From contig JAEWMY010000047.1 in assembly GCA_023393015.1 (NCBI GenBank), positions 27,125-91,124 on the forward strand: a stretch of 64,000 bases of DNA, in the 5' to 3' direction. This DNA is from Spirochaetota bacterium. Lineage in GTDB: Bacteria; Spirochaetota; Spirochaetia; Treponematales; Treponemataceae. The notes beneath the pieces are model-generated. The model was not told where the DNA came from, did no database searches, and saw only the letters and a program-made list of their open reading frames with translations. A program made the position numbers and the translations under genes. Positions 25,127 through 34,647 of the stretch are shown one piece after another (position 1 is the first letter of the stretch; the number at the start of each line of letters is the position of its first letter).

Positions 25127-26026
25127 ATGGTTATAGGCGTAACGACGCGGCAGATCGTCATGTTGAACGGCTCTACGGGCGAACAGGTTCCTCTCACGCT
25201 CGAATTGGAATCCGACGGAACCTTCGTCTTCGCGGACGCGCTTTCGGACGTGCCCCGGTTCGTGCATCGCGTCAAGTTCGACCGGTTCCCGACCGACGAA
25301 ATCGTGTACGCGGCGATCTCGAAAGCGCTCGGCGCCCCGCACGAGCCTGTGCCCTCCCGCGACCGGACGGTGGAACTCGACGAGAGCGCGCTCGCGGGTT
25401 TGAGCAAGATGCCCGTCGACATCTTCGACAACGTATACCTCGACGAGGTCGAGAACGACGCCCTCGTCCTGTGCGTGGACATCCGGAATTTCAGCAGTTT
25501 TCTCTGCGCGCACGAGGAGCAAACGGTATTCTCGCTGATAAAGGACTTCACCTCGAATTTCCTTTCCTGCGTCAACCAGTACGGTTTAGGCTGTTCGTAC
25601 TACAAGCTCATGGGAGACGGCGCCATCGTCATTTGGGATAAAACGACCGAATCCTCCGCGCGCGAAGCCCTGCTCGTGTTCGATTCCTACATTGATTTCG
25701 CGAACGAGTCGCTCTTCAAGCCCTACGACGGTCTCGGTCTCGCGGGCGCGCTGGTGACGGAGAAGGTCTTCAAATACGAGATATCCGCCGAGACCTCGCA
25801 GCTTAAATACCGGGACTACGTCGGGTACGGAATCAATCTCGCGTGCCGGCTTCAGTGTCTGGCGCGCAAGGACCAGTTGGCCATAAACGGAAAACTCGCC
25901 GCGACGGGCCTCGTTCCCTGCGCGCCGGCTCCCGGCGGGAAGCGCGGCGCGGATCTGTGCATGCTAAAGGGCCTGAAGGAAGAGGATTGCCGGGAGCTCT
26001 TGCTGTATAGCCCGACCGCCCGATAG
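25127..26026 (+). CDS. class III adenylate cyclase
   Basis: A 299-residue soluble protein. Residues about 110-285 are a class III nucleotidyl cyclase domain: metal Asp118 (VLCVDIRNFSSFL), adenine-selecting Lys160 and metal Asp164 (YYKLMGDGAIVIW), Asp230, and transition-state Asn237 and Arg241 (YVGYGINLACRL). The Lys/Asp pair predicts ATP rather than GTP as substrate, so it should make cAMP. The N-terminal 100 residues match no domain I recognise. It has its own leaderless-type promoter, divergent from the diguanylate cyclase and upstream of the giant pseudokinase. Confidence 0.88.
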   Translation: MVIGVTTRQIVMLNGSTGEQVPLTLELESDGTFVFADALSDVPRFVHRVKFDRFPTDEIVYAAISKALGAPHEPVPSRDRTVELDESALAGLSKMPVDIFDNVYLDEVENDALVLCVDIRNFSSFLCAHEEQTVFSLIKDFTSNFLSCVNQYGLGCSYYKLMGDGAIVIWDKTTESSAREALLVFDSYIDFANESLFKPYDGLGLAGALVTEKVFKYEISAETSQLKYRDYVGYGINLACRLQCLARKDQLAINGKLAATGLVPCAPAPGGKRGADLCMLKGLKEEDCRELLLYSPTAR

Positions 26027-26093
26027 CCCTTCCGCGGCGGCCAGAGGCAACTCGGGGCAACCGACGCGACCCGCGGCTTCCGGGATTTCGGAA

Positions 26094-26122
26094 TTGACAG
26101 CAAGGGGTAGCCAACCTACACT
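26094..26122 (+). promoter_or_regulatory. promoter of the giant signalling protein gene (leaderless)
   Basis: A consensus TTGACA (26094-26099), 17 bases, then TACACT (26117-26122). The ATG at 26130 is eight bases past the -10 box, so transcript and coding region should start together. Confidence 0.75.
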
Positions 26123-26129
26123 TAAGTCC

Positions 26130-29100
26130 ATGATCCAGGTGCCGGGCTATACTATCGCCGAACGGTTTTACTCAGCCAGGTCAACCGTACTGTATCGGGG
26201 AATCAGTGATTCCGACGGGCAGAGGGTGCTCATCAAGCTCATCGACGAGGAGTTCCCCCCGCTCGCCTTGATCGAGGGTATCAAACGCGAATACCGTTTC
26301 GCGGACCGACCCTACGGGGAGCGCGTGCTTCGCGCGCTCGAGCTCGTATCCGTCCGGAACGGGCCCGGATTCGTCATGGAAGACGCGGATTGCGTCCCCC
26401 TCGCCGATTTGATCGCCGACGGGGCAATGTCCCCGCGCGACAGGCTGTACGTCGCTCGGGAGGCGTGCGAGGCCCTGGTTTCCGTGCACGCCCAGGGCGT
26501 GCTGCACAATGCCGTGTCCCCCACGACGATCCTGTGCTCGCGTGACTTCACCCGAGTCAAAATCTACGATTTTTCGCTCGCCTCGCTGCAATCGACCGGA
26601 AAGAACCGCGGAAAGGTCGCCTACGAGGGTTCGTACGTCTACGCGTCGCCGGAGCTGACCGGAAGGATCGAGCGCGAAATCGACTGTCGTTCCGACCTCT
26701 ATTCCCTCGGCGTCACCCTGTACGAGCTGTTTACCGGTGAGCCTCCGTTCGAGGGAACCGACCACGAACTCGCGTACGGTCACGTCGCCCGCGCTCCCGA
26801 GGAACCCCGGAGAAAGACGCCTTCGCTCCCGCGGGCCGTATCCGACTGTATCATGAAACTCCTGGAAAAGGACTGCGACCGTAGATACCAAACCGCCGCG
26901 GGACTCGCGTACGACCTCGCCCTTTGCCTGGACGCGGAGAACTCTCCCGACAAGCTCGTTTCGTTCGTGCCCGGCGAGCGGGACAATCTGGAAACCTTCC
27001 ATTTGCCCCGTCGCCTCTACGGCAGGGAGCGGGAACTCGGCGCGATCAAGACCGCCCTGTCGTCTTCCGGCGGAAGCGGAGCCTCGTTCCTGCTCGTGTC
27101 CGGGTATTCAGGAATAGGCAAGACCTCGATCGTAGAGGAGGCCGTCCACCGGATCGTCATGGAAGGGGCGCGGTTCGTGTCCGGAAAATTCAATCCGCTG
27201 GAACAGGGCATTCCCTATTCCGCGGTAGTCGTCGCGATGCGCACGCTTTCCCGCTTGGCAATTACCGAAGCGGACGACCCCGAGGCGGCGCGACGGCGCG
27301 TGCTCGACGCGCTCGGTTCCAACGCACGGGTTATCGGCGACGTGATACCGGAGTTCGGGGCCCTTATCGGCGCGGCGCCGGCGCCCGGCGCTCTTGATCC
27401 CGTCGGAGAGAAAAACCGGTTTCACCGCTCGTTCATCCTTTTTTTGCGGGCGTTGGCGACGCGTTCGTCTCCGGTAATCCTGCATCTCGACGACCTGCAG
27501 TGGGCGGACCGACCCTCGCTCGACTTGCTCGAATCCTTCGTCCTGTCAAGGGAACTCGAGAACGTCTCGCTGGTCGGGTCGTACCGGGACAACGAGGTGC
27601 GCGAGGGACATCCCCTGAGGGCGATGCTCGACCGCGTCGAGGCCTCCGCCCAGGCGAGATCGCGCACGAGGCGGTTCGTCCTCAAGGAACTGGACGAAGG
27701 CGGTATTACCCAACTCGTCGCCGACGCGACGAGGCGGAAAACGTCGGAGGTCCGGGAGCTCGCCGAGTTCCTGTACGCCAAGACGAGGGGAAACCCGTTT
27801 TACGCGACGCGTCTCCTGCAATCCCTGTACGACAAGGGATGCTTCTTTCTCGACCGGGATCGCATGTCCTGGTACTGGAGCATCGATACCGTCAAATCGC
27901 TCGCCTACGGCGACAACGTCGTCGATTTCCTCGTCGAGGGTTTTTCCTCGCTTTCGCCGAACGCCCTGCTCACGCTCAAGCTCGCCTCCTGCGTTGGCTC
28001 GCGGTTCGAGCTTTCGGTCCTGTACGCGCTTGCCCCGCCGGACGCGGACGTGCCCGCGGCGCTGTGGACGCTGATGGAAAAATGGCTCGTCATGCCCGTC
28101 GGCAACGGTTTCAGGCTCATGGACATGGACAAGTCGAGCCTTCTGGATTCGGCCGTCAGCGTCGAGTTCGCCTTCCAGCACGACCGTATCAGGCAGGCCG
28201 CGTACGGGCTCGTCGGCGACGACGAGAGGGAGTCGCTCCATCTCAAGGTCGGCATGGCCCTGTTGTCGTCGGGAGTTCCCGGTACCCTTCCGGCGGACCG
28301 TCTTTTCGAGGTGACGAATCACCTGAACATGGCGCGTTCCCTCGTCGCGCGGGGCCCCGGCAAGGACGAGCTCGTGGACCTGAACGTCGCCGCGGGCGCG
28401 AAGTCGCGGGCGAACGCCGCCTACGAAAGCGCCAGGGAATATTTCGCCACGGCCTACTCCCTCCTGACCGAGGAAGAGCTCGCCGCCGACGGCGCGCGCC
28501 GTTACGCGCTCGCGAGTCAGTACGGGGAGACCCTGTTCCTCTGCGGGCGGGGGGAGGAGGCGCTGCTCGTCCTCGAGTCGCTTCTTTCCTGGGAACGCGA
28601 CCGGATGCGTCTCGCGCGCGTGTACGCCCTTCGGGCGATGATACTCGACCACGGGGAGAGCTCGCGCGAGCGAGCCCTCGCGGAGATACGGACGGCACTG
28701 GACCTCTTCGGGGTCGTCCTTCCCGCCACGGCGGTCGAGGCGGAAAGCGCGATACGAGCCGGCATCGCTTCCTTGCCGAAAACGACCGGGGCCCTCCTTG
28801 AGGCCGGAGTCGATTCCCTCGCGCGCATGCGGGACGACGACGACGTCATGACCATGAACCTTCTTTTCCAGGCGTTGCCGATTACCTATCAGGGCTATCC
28901 CTGGATCTATTCCGCGATCACGTTCAAGATGCTCGAGATGACCGTAACGCGCGGGGTCACGGACGTATCGTGCAAGAACCTCGTGGAGTGCGGCATGATA
29001 CTCGGCTCGGAGTTGGGCGACTATCGCGCGGGGTACGAACTAGCCGCCTTCGCCTTCCGGCTCATCGAGCGTCATCGCTTCGAGGGTCAGAGGGCCCCGT

Positions 29101-31319
29101 GTTATTTCATTTTCGCGAATTTCATCTCGGCGTGGAACCGACCGATCCGCGAGAGCGTCGAGTATTTCGATCTCGCCGTCTCGAACGGGATTTCGTGCGG
29201 AGATATCCAGCACGCCGCCTACGCCTGCGCGCACCGTTTCAACCGGCTCCTGCTTTCCGGCGTGAGCCTCGCGACATGCGCCGACGAGCTGAAGACGCTC
29301 GTCGCGTTCCTGCGGTCCAACGGCGCGACCATGCTCCTCATCTACGCCGACCTCTTCCAGTACGTACTTGACCGTCTCGTGAAGGGCGCGACGTACGAGT
29401 CGGGCTCGCGCGTGCGTGAGGCCATCGTCGGCGGCGACAACTCGTTCTACAAACTGACCTTGGCCCAGAACGAGACGATGGTCGCGTGCCTGCTCGGGGA
29501 GTACGGACGCGCGCGCCAATGGATCTCCTACGGCGAGCCGTTTGTCGCCGCGGGTACGGCGCTTTTCCCGCAGGCGGACCACGCGCTGTTCGAGGCCGTC
29601 GTGATTCGCCGGGAGATCGCGTATCTCGACGCGAACGAGCGGGAATCCGCGTTCGCCAGGCTGGAAGAAATAGCGGGACGTCTCGCCGTATGGGCCGGCA
29701 ACGCTCCTTCGAACTTCGCCCACAAGTCGCTCGCGGCGGCCGCGATAGTTGGCATGGCGCGCGGGGCTCCGATGGAGGAAATCGCCCGCGACGTCCAGGG
29801 CGCGCTTGACGCGCTCTGTTCGGGCGACTTCGGGCAGATAAAGTCGGTTATTTGCGGCCTTGCGGGCGAGTACTGGCTCTCGCGGGGAAACGAGCTGATA
29901 GCCTCGGCGTATATCCGCGAGGCGTGGTACGCGGCCCGGGTATGGGGCGCCTCCGCGATGGTTTCCAGGCTCGAGGCGAGTTATCCGGTGTTTCTTTCGG
30001 AGGTGCGCACATCGTTCGAGCGGACGCGCGACCCGGCGGGCGAGGACGCGGACAGGAAACAGGGAGCCGGAGTCGTCGACGCGCGGGAGCTTCTCGAGGC
30101 GGCGCGGAACATCTCGTCCGAGCAGAGACTCGAGCGGCTCCTTCCGGTAGCCCTCGACGCGATGGTAAAGTGCGTTTTCGCCGAGCGCGGCTCGATACTC
30201 GTCCCGCGCGGCGAGACGGGGGCCCTCTCGGTACGCGCCGAGCGCGCGTCGCAGAGCGAAGGCTCCCGATACGCGGATTCCCTGCCGATAGACCGGTGTT
30301 CCTGCGCCTGCGCGGACATCGCGTATTTCGCTCATCGTACCGGTGAATCCGTCCTTCTCGAGAACGCCTCCGCGCACCCGGATTACCGCAACAACGCGTA
30401 CGTCTCGAGGACCGGAACGAGGTCGGTGCTTTGCGCGCCGGTCAGGATACGAGACTCGGAGCGGTGGGTCGTGTATCTCGAGAACAACCTGTTCGACGGC
30501 GCCTTTACCGCCGACTCTCTTCGCGCCGTCGGGGAGATCGCCGCGCAACTGGCCGTTTCGGCGGAAAACGCGACGCTTTTCGGGAGCCTGGAAAAGAGCC
30601 TCGCGGAGCGGACCAAGCAACTCGAGTTGCTCACGTCGGAACTCAAGGAGCTTTCGCTTCGGGACCCCCTCACGCGCCTTCATAACCGCCGGTACGTCTA
30701 CGAGTTCGTCGCCGACCTCGTACGTCAGTTCGTCAAGGCGAAGAACGTCGCGCTCGTCAGCGCTTCAAGCCGCGACGAGCGGGTGAAGGACCGGGTGTTC
30801 GGCGCGTTTCTCGTCGATCTCGACAATTTCAAGCGGGTCAACGAGCTGTACGGACACGCGGTGGGAGACCGGGCGATCGTGCGCTTTTCGGAGCGGATAA
30901 CCTCGCTCGTGCGGGAGAACGACTTCGTCGCTCGGTGGGGAGGGGAGGAATTCCTCGTGATACTGAACGGAGCCACCCGCGATTTTTTCTACGAATTCCC
31001 CGACCGCGTCCTGTCGGCGTTCCGCGGCGAGGCCGTGGAGATCGTCGACGGCGTCAGCGTCCAGCAACACGTGTCGATCGGCTGCGTCCCGCTTCCGCTG
31101 GACGAGCGGTTCCCGGATTTGATCGGCCTTGATCAGGCGATAATCGTGTGCGATTACGCCCTCAGTCTCGCGAAGGAAAACGGCATGAACCGGGCGGCCG
31201 TGGTATCCATCGCCGAGGCCCCGGAGCTGCGGCTCGAGGAGGCGAAAACCTGCATGCGCCGCTTCCTCGCCGATCGCCGCGTGGAGTGCGAATACCTTCG
31301 GGTCGCCTACGTGAAATGA
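26130..31319 (+). CDS. giant pseudokinase-AAA ATPase-TPR-GAF-diguanylate cyclase
   Basis: A 1729-residue cytoplasmic protein. Residues 1-270 have a Ser/Thr kinase fold: Lys36 (VLIKLID) is kept, but the catalytic HRD is HNA (126-128), the next Asn is Thr and DFG is DFS (147-149), so it is probably a pseudokinase. Residues about 295-560 are an AAA16-type ATPase with Walker A GYSGIGKT (325-332) and Walker B HLDDLQWAD. A long helical, TPR-like region follows to about 1310, then GAF (about 1330-1490), a coiled-coil and GGDEF with GGEEF near 1603 and the inhibitory RxxD site. The TTG at 26094 lies in the -35 box and is rejected as start. It ends one base from the convergent glycosyltransferase. Confidence 0.9.
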   Translation: MIQVPGYTIAERFYSARSTVLYRGISDSDGQRVLIKLIDEEFPPLALIEGIKREYRFADRPYGERVLRALELVSVRNGPGFVMEDADCVPLADLIADGAMSPRDRLYVAREACEALVSVHAQGVLHNAVSPTTILCSRDFTRVKIYDFSLASLQSTGKNRGKVAYEGSYVYASPELTGRIEREIDCRSDLYSLGVTLYELFTGEPPFEGTDHELAYGHVARAPEEPRRKTPSLPRAVSDCIMKLLEKDCDRRYQTAAGLAYDLALCLDAENSPDKLVSFVPGERDNLETFHLPRRLYGRERELGAIKTALSSSGGSGASFLLVSGYSGIGKTSIVEEAVHRIVMEGARFVSGKFNPLEQGIPYSAVVVAMRTLSRLAITEADDPEAARRRVLDALGSNARVIGDVIPEFGALIGAAPAPGALDPVGEKNRFHRSFILFLRALATRSSPVILHLDDLQWADRPSLDLLESFVLSRELENVSLVGSYRDNEVREGHPLRAMLDRVEASAQARSRTRRFVLKELDEGGITQLVADATRRKTSEVRELAEFLYAKTRGNPFYATRLLQSLYDKGCFFLDRDRMSWYWSIDTVKSLAYGDNVVDFLVEGFSSLSPNALLTLKLASCVGSRFELSVLYALAPPDADVPAALWTLMEKWLVMPVGNGFRLMDMDKSSLLDSAVSVEFAFQHDRIRQAAYGLVGDDERESLHLKVGMALLSSGVPGTLPADRLFEVTNHLNMARSLVARGPGKDELVDLNVAAGAKSRANAAYESAREYFATAYSLLTEEELAADGARRYALASQYGETLFLCGRGEEALLVLESLLSWERDRMRLARVYALRAMILDHGESSRERALAEIRTALDLFGVVLPATAVEAESAIRAGIASLPKTTGALLEAGVDSLARMRDDDDVMTMNLLFQALPITYQGYPWIYSAITFKMLEMTVTRGVTDVSCKNLVECGMILGSELGDYRAGYELAAFAFRLIERHRFEGQRAPCYFIFANFISAWNRPIRESVEYFDLAVSNGISCGDIQHAAYACAHRFNRLLLSGVSLATCADELKTLVAFLRSNGATMLLIYADLFQYVLDRLVKGATYESGSRVREAIVGGDNSFYKLTLAQNETMVACLLGEYGRARQWISYGEPFVAAGTALFPQADHALFEAVVIRREIAYLDANERESAFARLEEIAGRLAVWAGNAPSNFAHKSLAAAAIVGMARGAPMEEIARDVQGALDALCSGDFGQIKSVICGLAGEYWLSRGNELIASAYIREAWYAARVWGASAMVSRLEASYPVFLSEVRTSFERTRDPAGEDADRKQGAGVVDARELLEAARNISSEQRLERLLPVALDAMVKCVFAERGSILVPRGETGALSVRAERASQSEGSRYADSLPIDRCSCACADIAYFAHRTGESVLLENASAHPDYRNNAYVSRTGTRSVLCAPVRIRDSERWVVYLENNLFDGAFTADSLRAVGEIAAQLAVSAENATLFGSLEKSLAERTKQLELLTSELKELSLRDPLTRLHNRRYVYEFVADLVRQFVKAKNVALVSASSRDERVKDRVFGAFLVDLDNFKRVNELYGHAVGDRAIVRFSERITSLVRENDFVARWGGEEFLVILNGATRDFFYEFPDRVLSAFRGEAVEIVDGVSVQQHVSIGCVPLPLDERFPDLIGLDQAIIVCDYALSLAKENGMNRAAVVSIAEAPELRLEEAKTCMRRFLADRRVECEYLRVAYVK

Positions 31320-31320
31320 G

Positions 31321-32394
31321 TCACGCCGGGGTCGCGACGAGGGCCATTTGCAGTGGGATGCTGGCGCGCACGCGCCGCCAGTCCGGCCTCCGCGCCGCTT
31401 CGGTCAGGAACCGCTCGACCATGCCTACGGCAGTGTCGGTATCGTCGGCGCATCTCCAGAAGGACCCGGGAACCGCGGAGCGTTCCCTCGCGCGCTCGAG
31501 CGAGCGCGCGTAGTCGGGGATCGCTTCGACGAAGGCCGGAAGTTTCGCCGCGACGTCGTCGAAATAGGCCCAGTCGCCGCAACCCGATTCGCGCAGCATA
31601 CGGGCGTTCAGCTCCTGCTCGTACTGACCCTTCACCGGGATGACGAACGCGGGTTTGCCGAGGGCGATCGCCTCGCTGATGCTCTGATGGCCGGCGGGCG
31701 CGACGAGCGCCGCCGCCGACGCGAGCGATTCGGCGTAGTTCGCCGACGCGTCAGGAAAGAGGCGAAACCGCCCGGGACCGACGGAGTCGAGCGCGGGTTT
31801 GATTATCTCTCGGTATCGCTCTTTCACGTAAACCACGATATGCTCCCCGCGCGTCACCGTCGCCTCGCGCAATTCGCGCCGCAGTATCGGCCCGACGTCG
31901 CCGCCGAAAAACGAGCAGATCACGGTCTTGTCCGACATGCCCATCATGTAGAGCGCCACCGCGCGGGAAAGAAGATGCGCCGCGTTGGAAACTCCCGCGC
32001 GGAGAACGACTCCCGGATGATTCAGCTGAAGCACGGGTATTCCCGTCGCCTTCGCCGCTCTCGGTACGAAGGGCTCGAAGTCGGAAATGACCGCGTCTAT
32101 CTCGCGCCTCGAAAGCTCCCGCGCGAGCGATGCTTGCGTCGCGATCGCGGACAGCACGACGCTCGCGTTTTTCGCCGCGGTCTTTCCGTAGTCGAGCGAG
32201 AATCCCCGCTGGGCGAACCCGTGATACGGGATGTCGACGTAACCGGCCGAGGGGAACTCCCTTCGCAACTCGGCCTCGAAGTGAGTCGGCGCGAAAAAGA
32301 CGATCCCGTGCCGCGCGCCCAGCCCCTCGGCGAGCGCCTTCGCCCTCGATATGTGACCCCGACCCTCGCCGTTGATTGAAATCGCCACGTTCAT
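31321..32394 (-). CDS. glycosyltransferase, MurG/UDP-glycosyltransferase-like GT-B fold
   Basis: A 357-residue enzyme with an N-terminal glycine-rich start ISINGEGRGHISRAKALAEG and the C-terminal donor-binding signature PAGHQSISEAIALGKPAFVIPV, which fits MurG-like and related GT-B enzymes (Glyco_trans_1_3 type). It may decorate a lipid, protein or secondary metabolite; the acceptor is not known. Its start region AACGTTCAT is next to a possible SD (GGGAGGAAG). It is convergent with the giant signalling gene and divergent from the phosphatase cassette, so it may be a functional output of the island, which is inference. Confidence 0.75.
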   Translation of the reverse strand: MNVAISINGEGRGHISRAKALAEGLGARHGIVFFAPTHFEAELRREFPSAGYVDIPYHGFAQRGFSLDYGKTAAKNASVVLSAIATQASLARELSRREIDAVISDFEPFVPRAAKATGIPVLQLNHPGVVLRAGVSNAAHLLSRAVALYMMGMSDKTVICSFFGGDVGPILRRELREATVTRGEHIVVYVKERYREIIKPALDSVGPGRFRLFPDASANYAESLASAAALVAPAGHQSISEAIALGKPAFVIPVKGQYEQELNARMLRESGCGDWAYFDDVAAKLPAFVEAIPDYARSLERARERSAVPGSFWRCADDTDTAVGMVERFLTEAARRPDWRRVRASIPLQMALVATPA

Positions 32395-32545
32395 CGTCTG
32401 CTTCCTCCCTTCGCGCCAAGTGTCGCCCGGGTACGTATGCGGATGATGAGGCCTTCGCTAAAAAACGGTAAGATCGTAAGGCTCGCTCACGACTTTTTCA
32501 CGAATCCGTTATTGAGCGGTAACACGGCGGTGCGAGTATGCCCGC

Positions 32546-33751
32546 ATGAAGAAGAAATCGGCGATGGAGCGCGCGATGAAAGCGGCGCTCCTGTTTCTGG
32601 ACGACGAGAACTTGTCTCAAACTCCCTCGGGTCAGGCGTTTTGCGAGGCCGTGACGCGCGCGGTCGCCGCGTTTACCGCCGGGCACGTTACCGCCGTGCT
32701 GTACCGCCACAAGGACTCACCCGGCGGCACGGTGCTCACACCGAGCGGAACGGAAACCTTCGGGCTTTCCTCGGATTCGAAGGTATGGGAGATGGTCGAG
32801 GGCAAGGAAGGCATGGTAACCGTCTACGACAACGACGGTTTCTTGCCCTCGGTGAAGTGCCGGCAGTTCGCCGTGGCGAGAGTCGCCGCGCGCAAGCACG
32901 TCGGTATTTCGATCCTCCTCGCGAGGGAATCCGGTCGCATCGACAAGGAAGAGGTTGCCGCGCTGAGGCACCTTTCCGCCGTGTTCTCGAGTTCGCTCAG
33001 GAAGGCGAAGTCATGGAACAAGCGGCTCAGGCTCAGGGCCGACGAGGCGAGGAGGGAAACGCTCCTCCACGCGCAGTCGTGCATTATCCGCGGATCGGCC
33101 GAGATACCGGGATACGGCAAGGCCATCGACTATTCCGCGGGTACGGGAAGCGATTTCTGCAAGGCGTATCCCTCGATCGAATCGTCGGCCCTCGTGTGCG
33201 TGTGCGACGTCACCGCAGAGATATCCGAACGCCAGCAGGGTCTCGTGTATCTCGATACCTGGTTTACGATCATATCGAAGACGACGCTCGACGCGCAAAA
33301 CGCGCTAAAGCGCCTGAATGCCGACATGTCGCGCAGACAGGGCGAGTGCTACGCCTCGCTGTCGCTGATCAGGTACCTCCCCGAGTCCGGCACGGTCGAG
33401 GTCGCGGGCTGCGGAAACGTCGGCGTCATCGCCTTTTCGCACGAAACGATGAGCGCGAGAGTCGTCGAGTTCGGGCCCGCCTCGGGGATAAACGGCGACG
33501 CGACCATAGTCGCGCAAACCCTGCCCGCGCGGAGCGGGGACATCGTGCTCGCGTGCACGGACGGCGTGTTCGCCGCCAAGCGGTGTAACGGCGACCTCTA
33601 CGCTCTTCGTGAGGTTTGCGAGTTCGTGCGAGGCCACTATTACCTCGGCGCGGACGAGCTTGCCGAGCGGCTTCTCGCCGACGTGCATGAGCGCGAGGAT
33701 CACGGAATAAACCACGACGACCGGACGGTCGCCGTGCTCAAGATCCGCTAG
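32546..33751 (+). CDS. GAF-like/SpoIIE-type PPM phosphatase, divergent active site
   Basis: A 401-residue cytoplasmic protein. The first 150 residues resemble a GAF sensor; residues about 185-401 have the SpoIIE phosphatase fold. The metal positions are partly kept (GTGSDFCKAY, VCVCDVTAEISE, late HDDRTVAVLKI), but the usual GHG after the second aspartate is lost (TAEIS). It may be a weak phosphatase or a non-catalytic sensor. First gene of a partner-switching cassette; the STAS gene follows nine bases later, its Shine-Dalgarno overlapping this stop codon. A poor TTGAGC/GAGTAT promoter ends seven bases before the ATG, again without a ribosome site. Confidence 0.82.
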   Translation: MKKKSAMERAMKAALLFLDDENLSQTPSGQAFCEAVTRAVAAFTAGHVTAVLYRHKDSPGGTVLTPSGTETFGLSSDSKVWEMVEGKEGMVTVYDNDGFLPSVKCRQFAVARVAARKHVGISILLARESGRIDKEEVAALRHLSAVFSSSLRKAKSWNKRLRLRADEARRETLLHAQSCIIRGSAEIPGYGKAIDYSAGTGSDFCKAYPSIESSALVCVCDVTAEISERQQGLVYLDTWFTIISKTTLDAQNALKRLNADMSRRQGECYASLSLIRYLPESGTVEVAGCGNVGVIAFSHETMSARVVEFGPASGINGDATIVAQTLPARSGDIVLACTDGVFAAKRCNGDLYALREVCEFVRGHYYLGADELAERLLADVHEREDHGINHDDRTVAVLKIR

Positions 33752-33760
33752 GAGGATACA

Positions 33761-34108
33761 ATGGATATCGTATTCGACGAGAGGGACGGGGCGTGCGACT
33801 GCGCGCTTTCGGGCGAGCTGGACATGTACGAGTCCCCGCCCTTTCAGGAGAAATGCGAAGCGAGGATCGATTCGCTCGCGGCGGACGCGTTCCTCGTCGA
33901 CCTTTCCGGCCTGACGTACGCCGACTCAAGCGGCCTCGGGACGCTGTTTCGGGTGTTTTGCCGCGCGCGTGAACGGAACGTCGGCTTTTGCCTCTACGGC
34001 GCCCGGGGGATGGTCTCGTCCCTCCTGCGCCTGAGCAGGATGTCGTCCATCCTTCCGCTGGAAGCGGAGTACGCGACCGCGCTCGAACGCGCAAGGGAGA
34101 AACGATGA
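33761..34108 (+). CDS. STAS-domain anti-sigma factor antagonist
   Basis: A 115-residue SpoIIAA/RsbV-like protein. The phosphorylation loop LTYADSSGLGTL (Ser56/Ser57) is intact. When dephosphorylated by a PPM enzyme such antagonists bind the anti-sigma kinase and release its partner. Shine-Dalgarno TAGGAGG overlaps the stop of the upstream phosphatase gene; the end overlaps the kinase gene by four bases. Within this cassette its phosphatases and kinase are both adjacent. Confidence 0.92.
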   Translation: MDIVFDERDGACDCALSGELDMYESPPFQEKCEARIDSLAADAFLVDLSGLTYADSSGLGTLFRVFCRARERNVGFCLYGARGMVSSLLRLSRMSSILPLEAEYATALERAREKR

Positions 34109-34647
34109 ACCAGCGAATACTCGTCGACGACTCGCACGAACTGCTCCGGCGCGACGGGCTCCACTACTCGGTCTTCCCGAGCGAGTACCTGCATATCCGC
34201 TATTACACGCTCCTTCTCGTCAAAAACTCGAGTCTCATGACCGACGAGCGGCTTTTGCTCGAACAACAGGTAAGCGAGCTCGTGAAGAACGCCGTCAAGC
34301 ACGGAAACAGGTGCGATCCCGCCAGGAACGTGAAAATCTGGTACCGCTTCACCGACCGCGAGGCGCGCCTCATCGTGCAGGACGAGGGTCCGGGATTCGC
34401 CGACATCGAGAAGTGGAATATCTTCAACGAAAAGCGGCAGGAATACGTCGACAGGCAGGATTTCGCCGCGCTCATGAACTACGCCTCGTGGAGAACGAGC
34501 TCGAGCGACAAATACGACGGCGGCAACGCGATGTTCGCGGCGCTCGAGTACTGGAACGCCGGCGTCGTCTATTCCTCGGCCCGGAACACCGTGGCCGTGG
34601 GGAAGCGCTTCTCCCTCGATATCATGGAGTCCGGAGACGACGAATGA
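34105..34647 (+). CDS. anti-sigma factor-type HATPase (RsbW/SpoIIAB-like)
   Basis: A 180-residue protein of the GHKL/HATPase_c family with an N box QVSELVKNAVKHGNR and a G1 box LIVQDEGPGFADI. RsbW-like kinases phosphorylate the STAS partner and sequester a sigma factor or another regulator. The G2 lid is short and unusual (WRTSSSDKYDGGNAM). It is translationally coupled (ATGA) to both the STAS gene before and the CBS-phosphatase gene after. No sigma factor lies in the window, so its target is unknown. Confidence 0.85.
   Translation: MNQRILVDDSHELLRRDGLHYSVFPSEYLHIRYYTLLLVKNSSLMTDERLLLEQQVSELVKNAVKHGNRCDPARNVKIWYRFTDREARLIVQDEGPGFADIEKWNIFNEKRQEYVDRQDFAALMNYASWRTSSSDKYDGGNAMFAALEYWNAGVVYSSARNTVAVGKRFSLDIMESGDDE

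Noticed and set aside
26094..26129. Upstream TTG start for the giant protein
   Set aside because: The TTG is part of the TTGACA -35 box, so a transcript from that promoter cannot contain it.
29040..30683. A 547-residue minus-strand frame opposite the giant signalling gene
   Set aside because: Composition is shadow-like (Arg/Val/Glu/Gly) and it covers the TPR and GAF coding region; no ribosome site or motif supports it.
32546..33751. Calling the first phosphatase of the cassette an ordinary active RsbU
   Set aside because: The second metal motif has lost its GHG and is followed by TAEISE, so activity should not be assumed.
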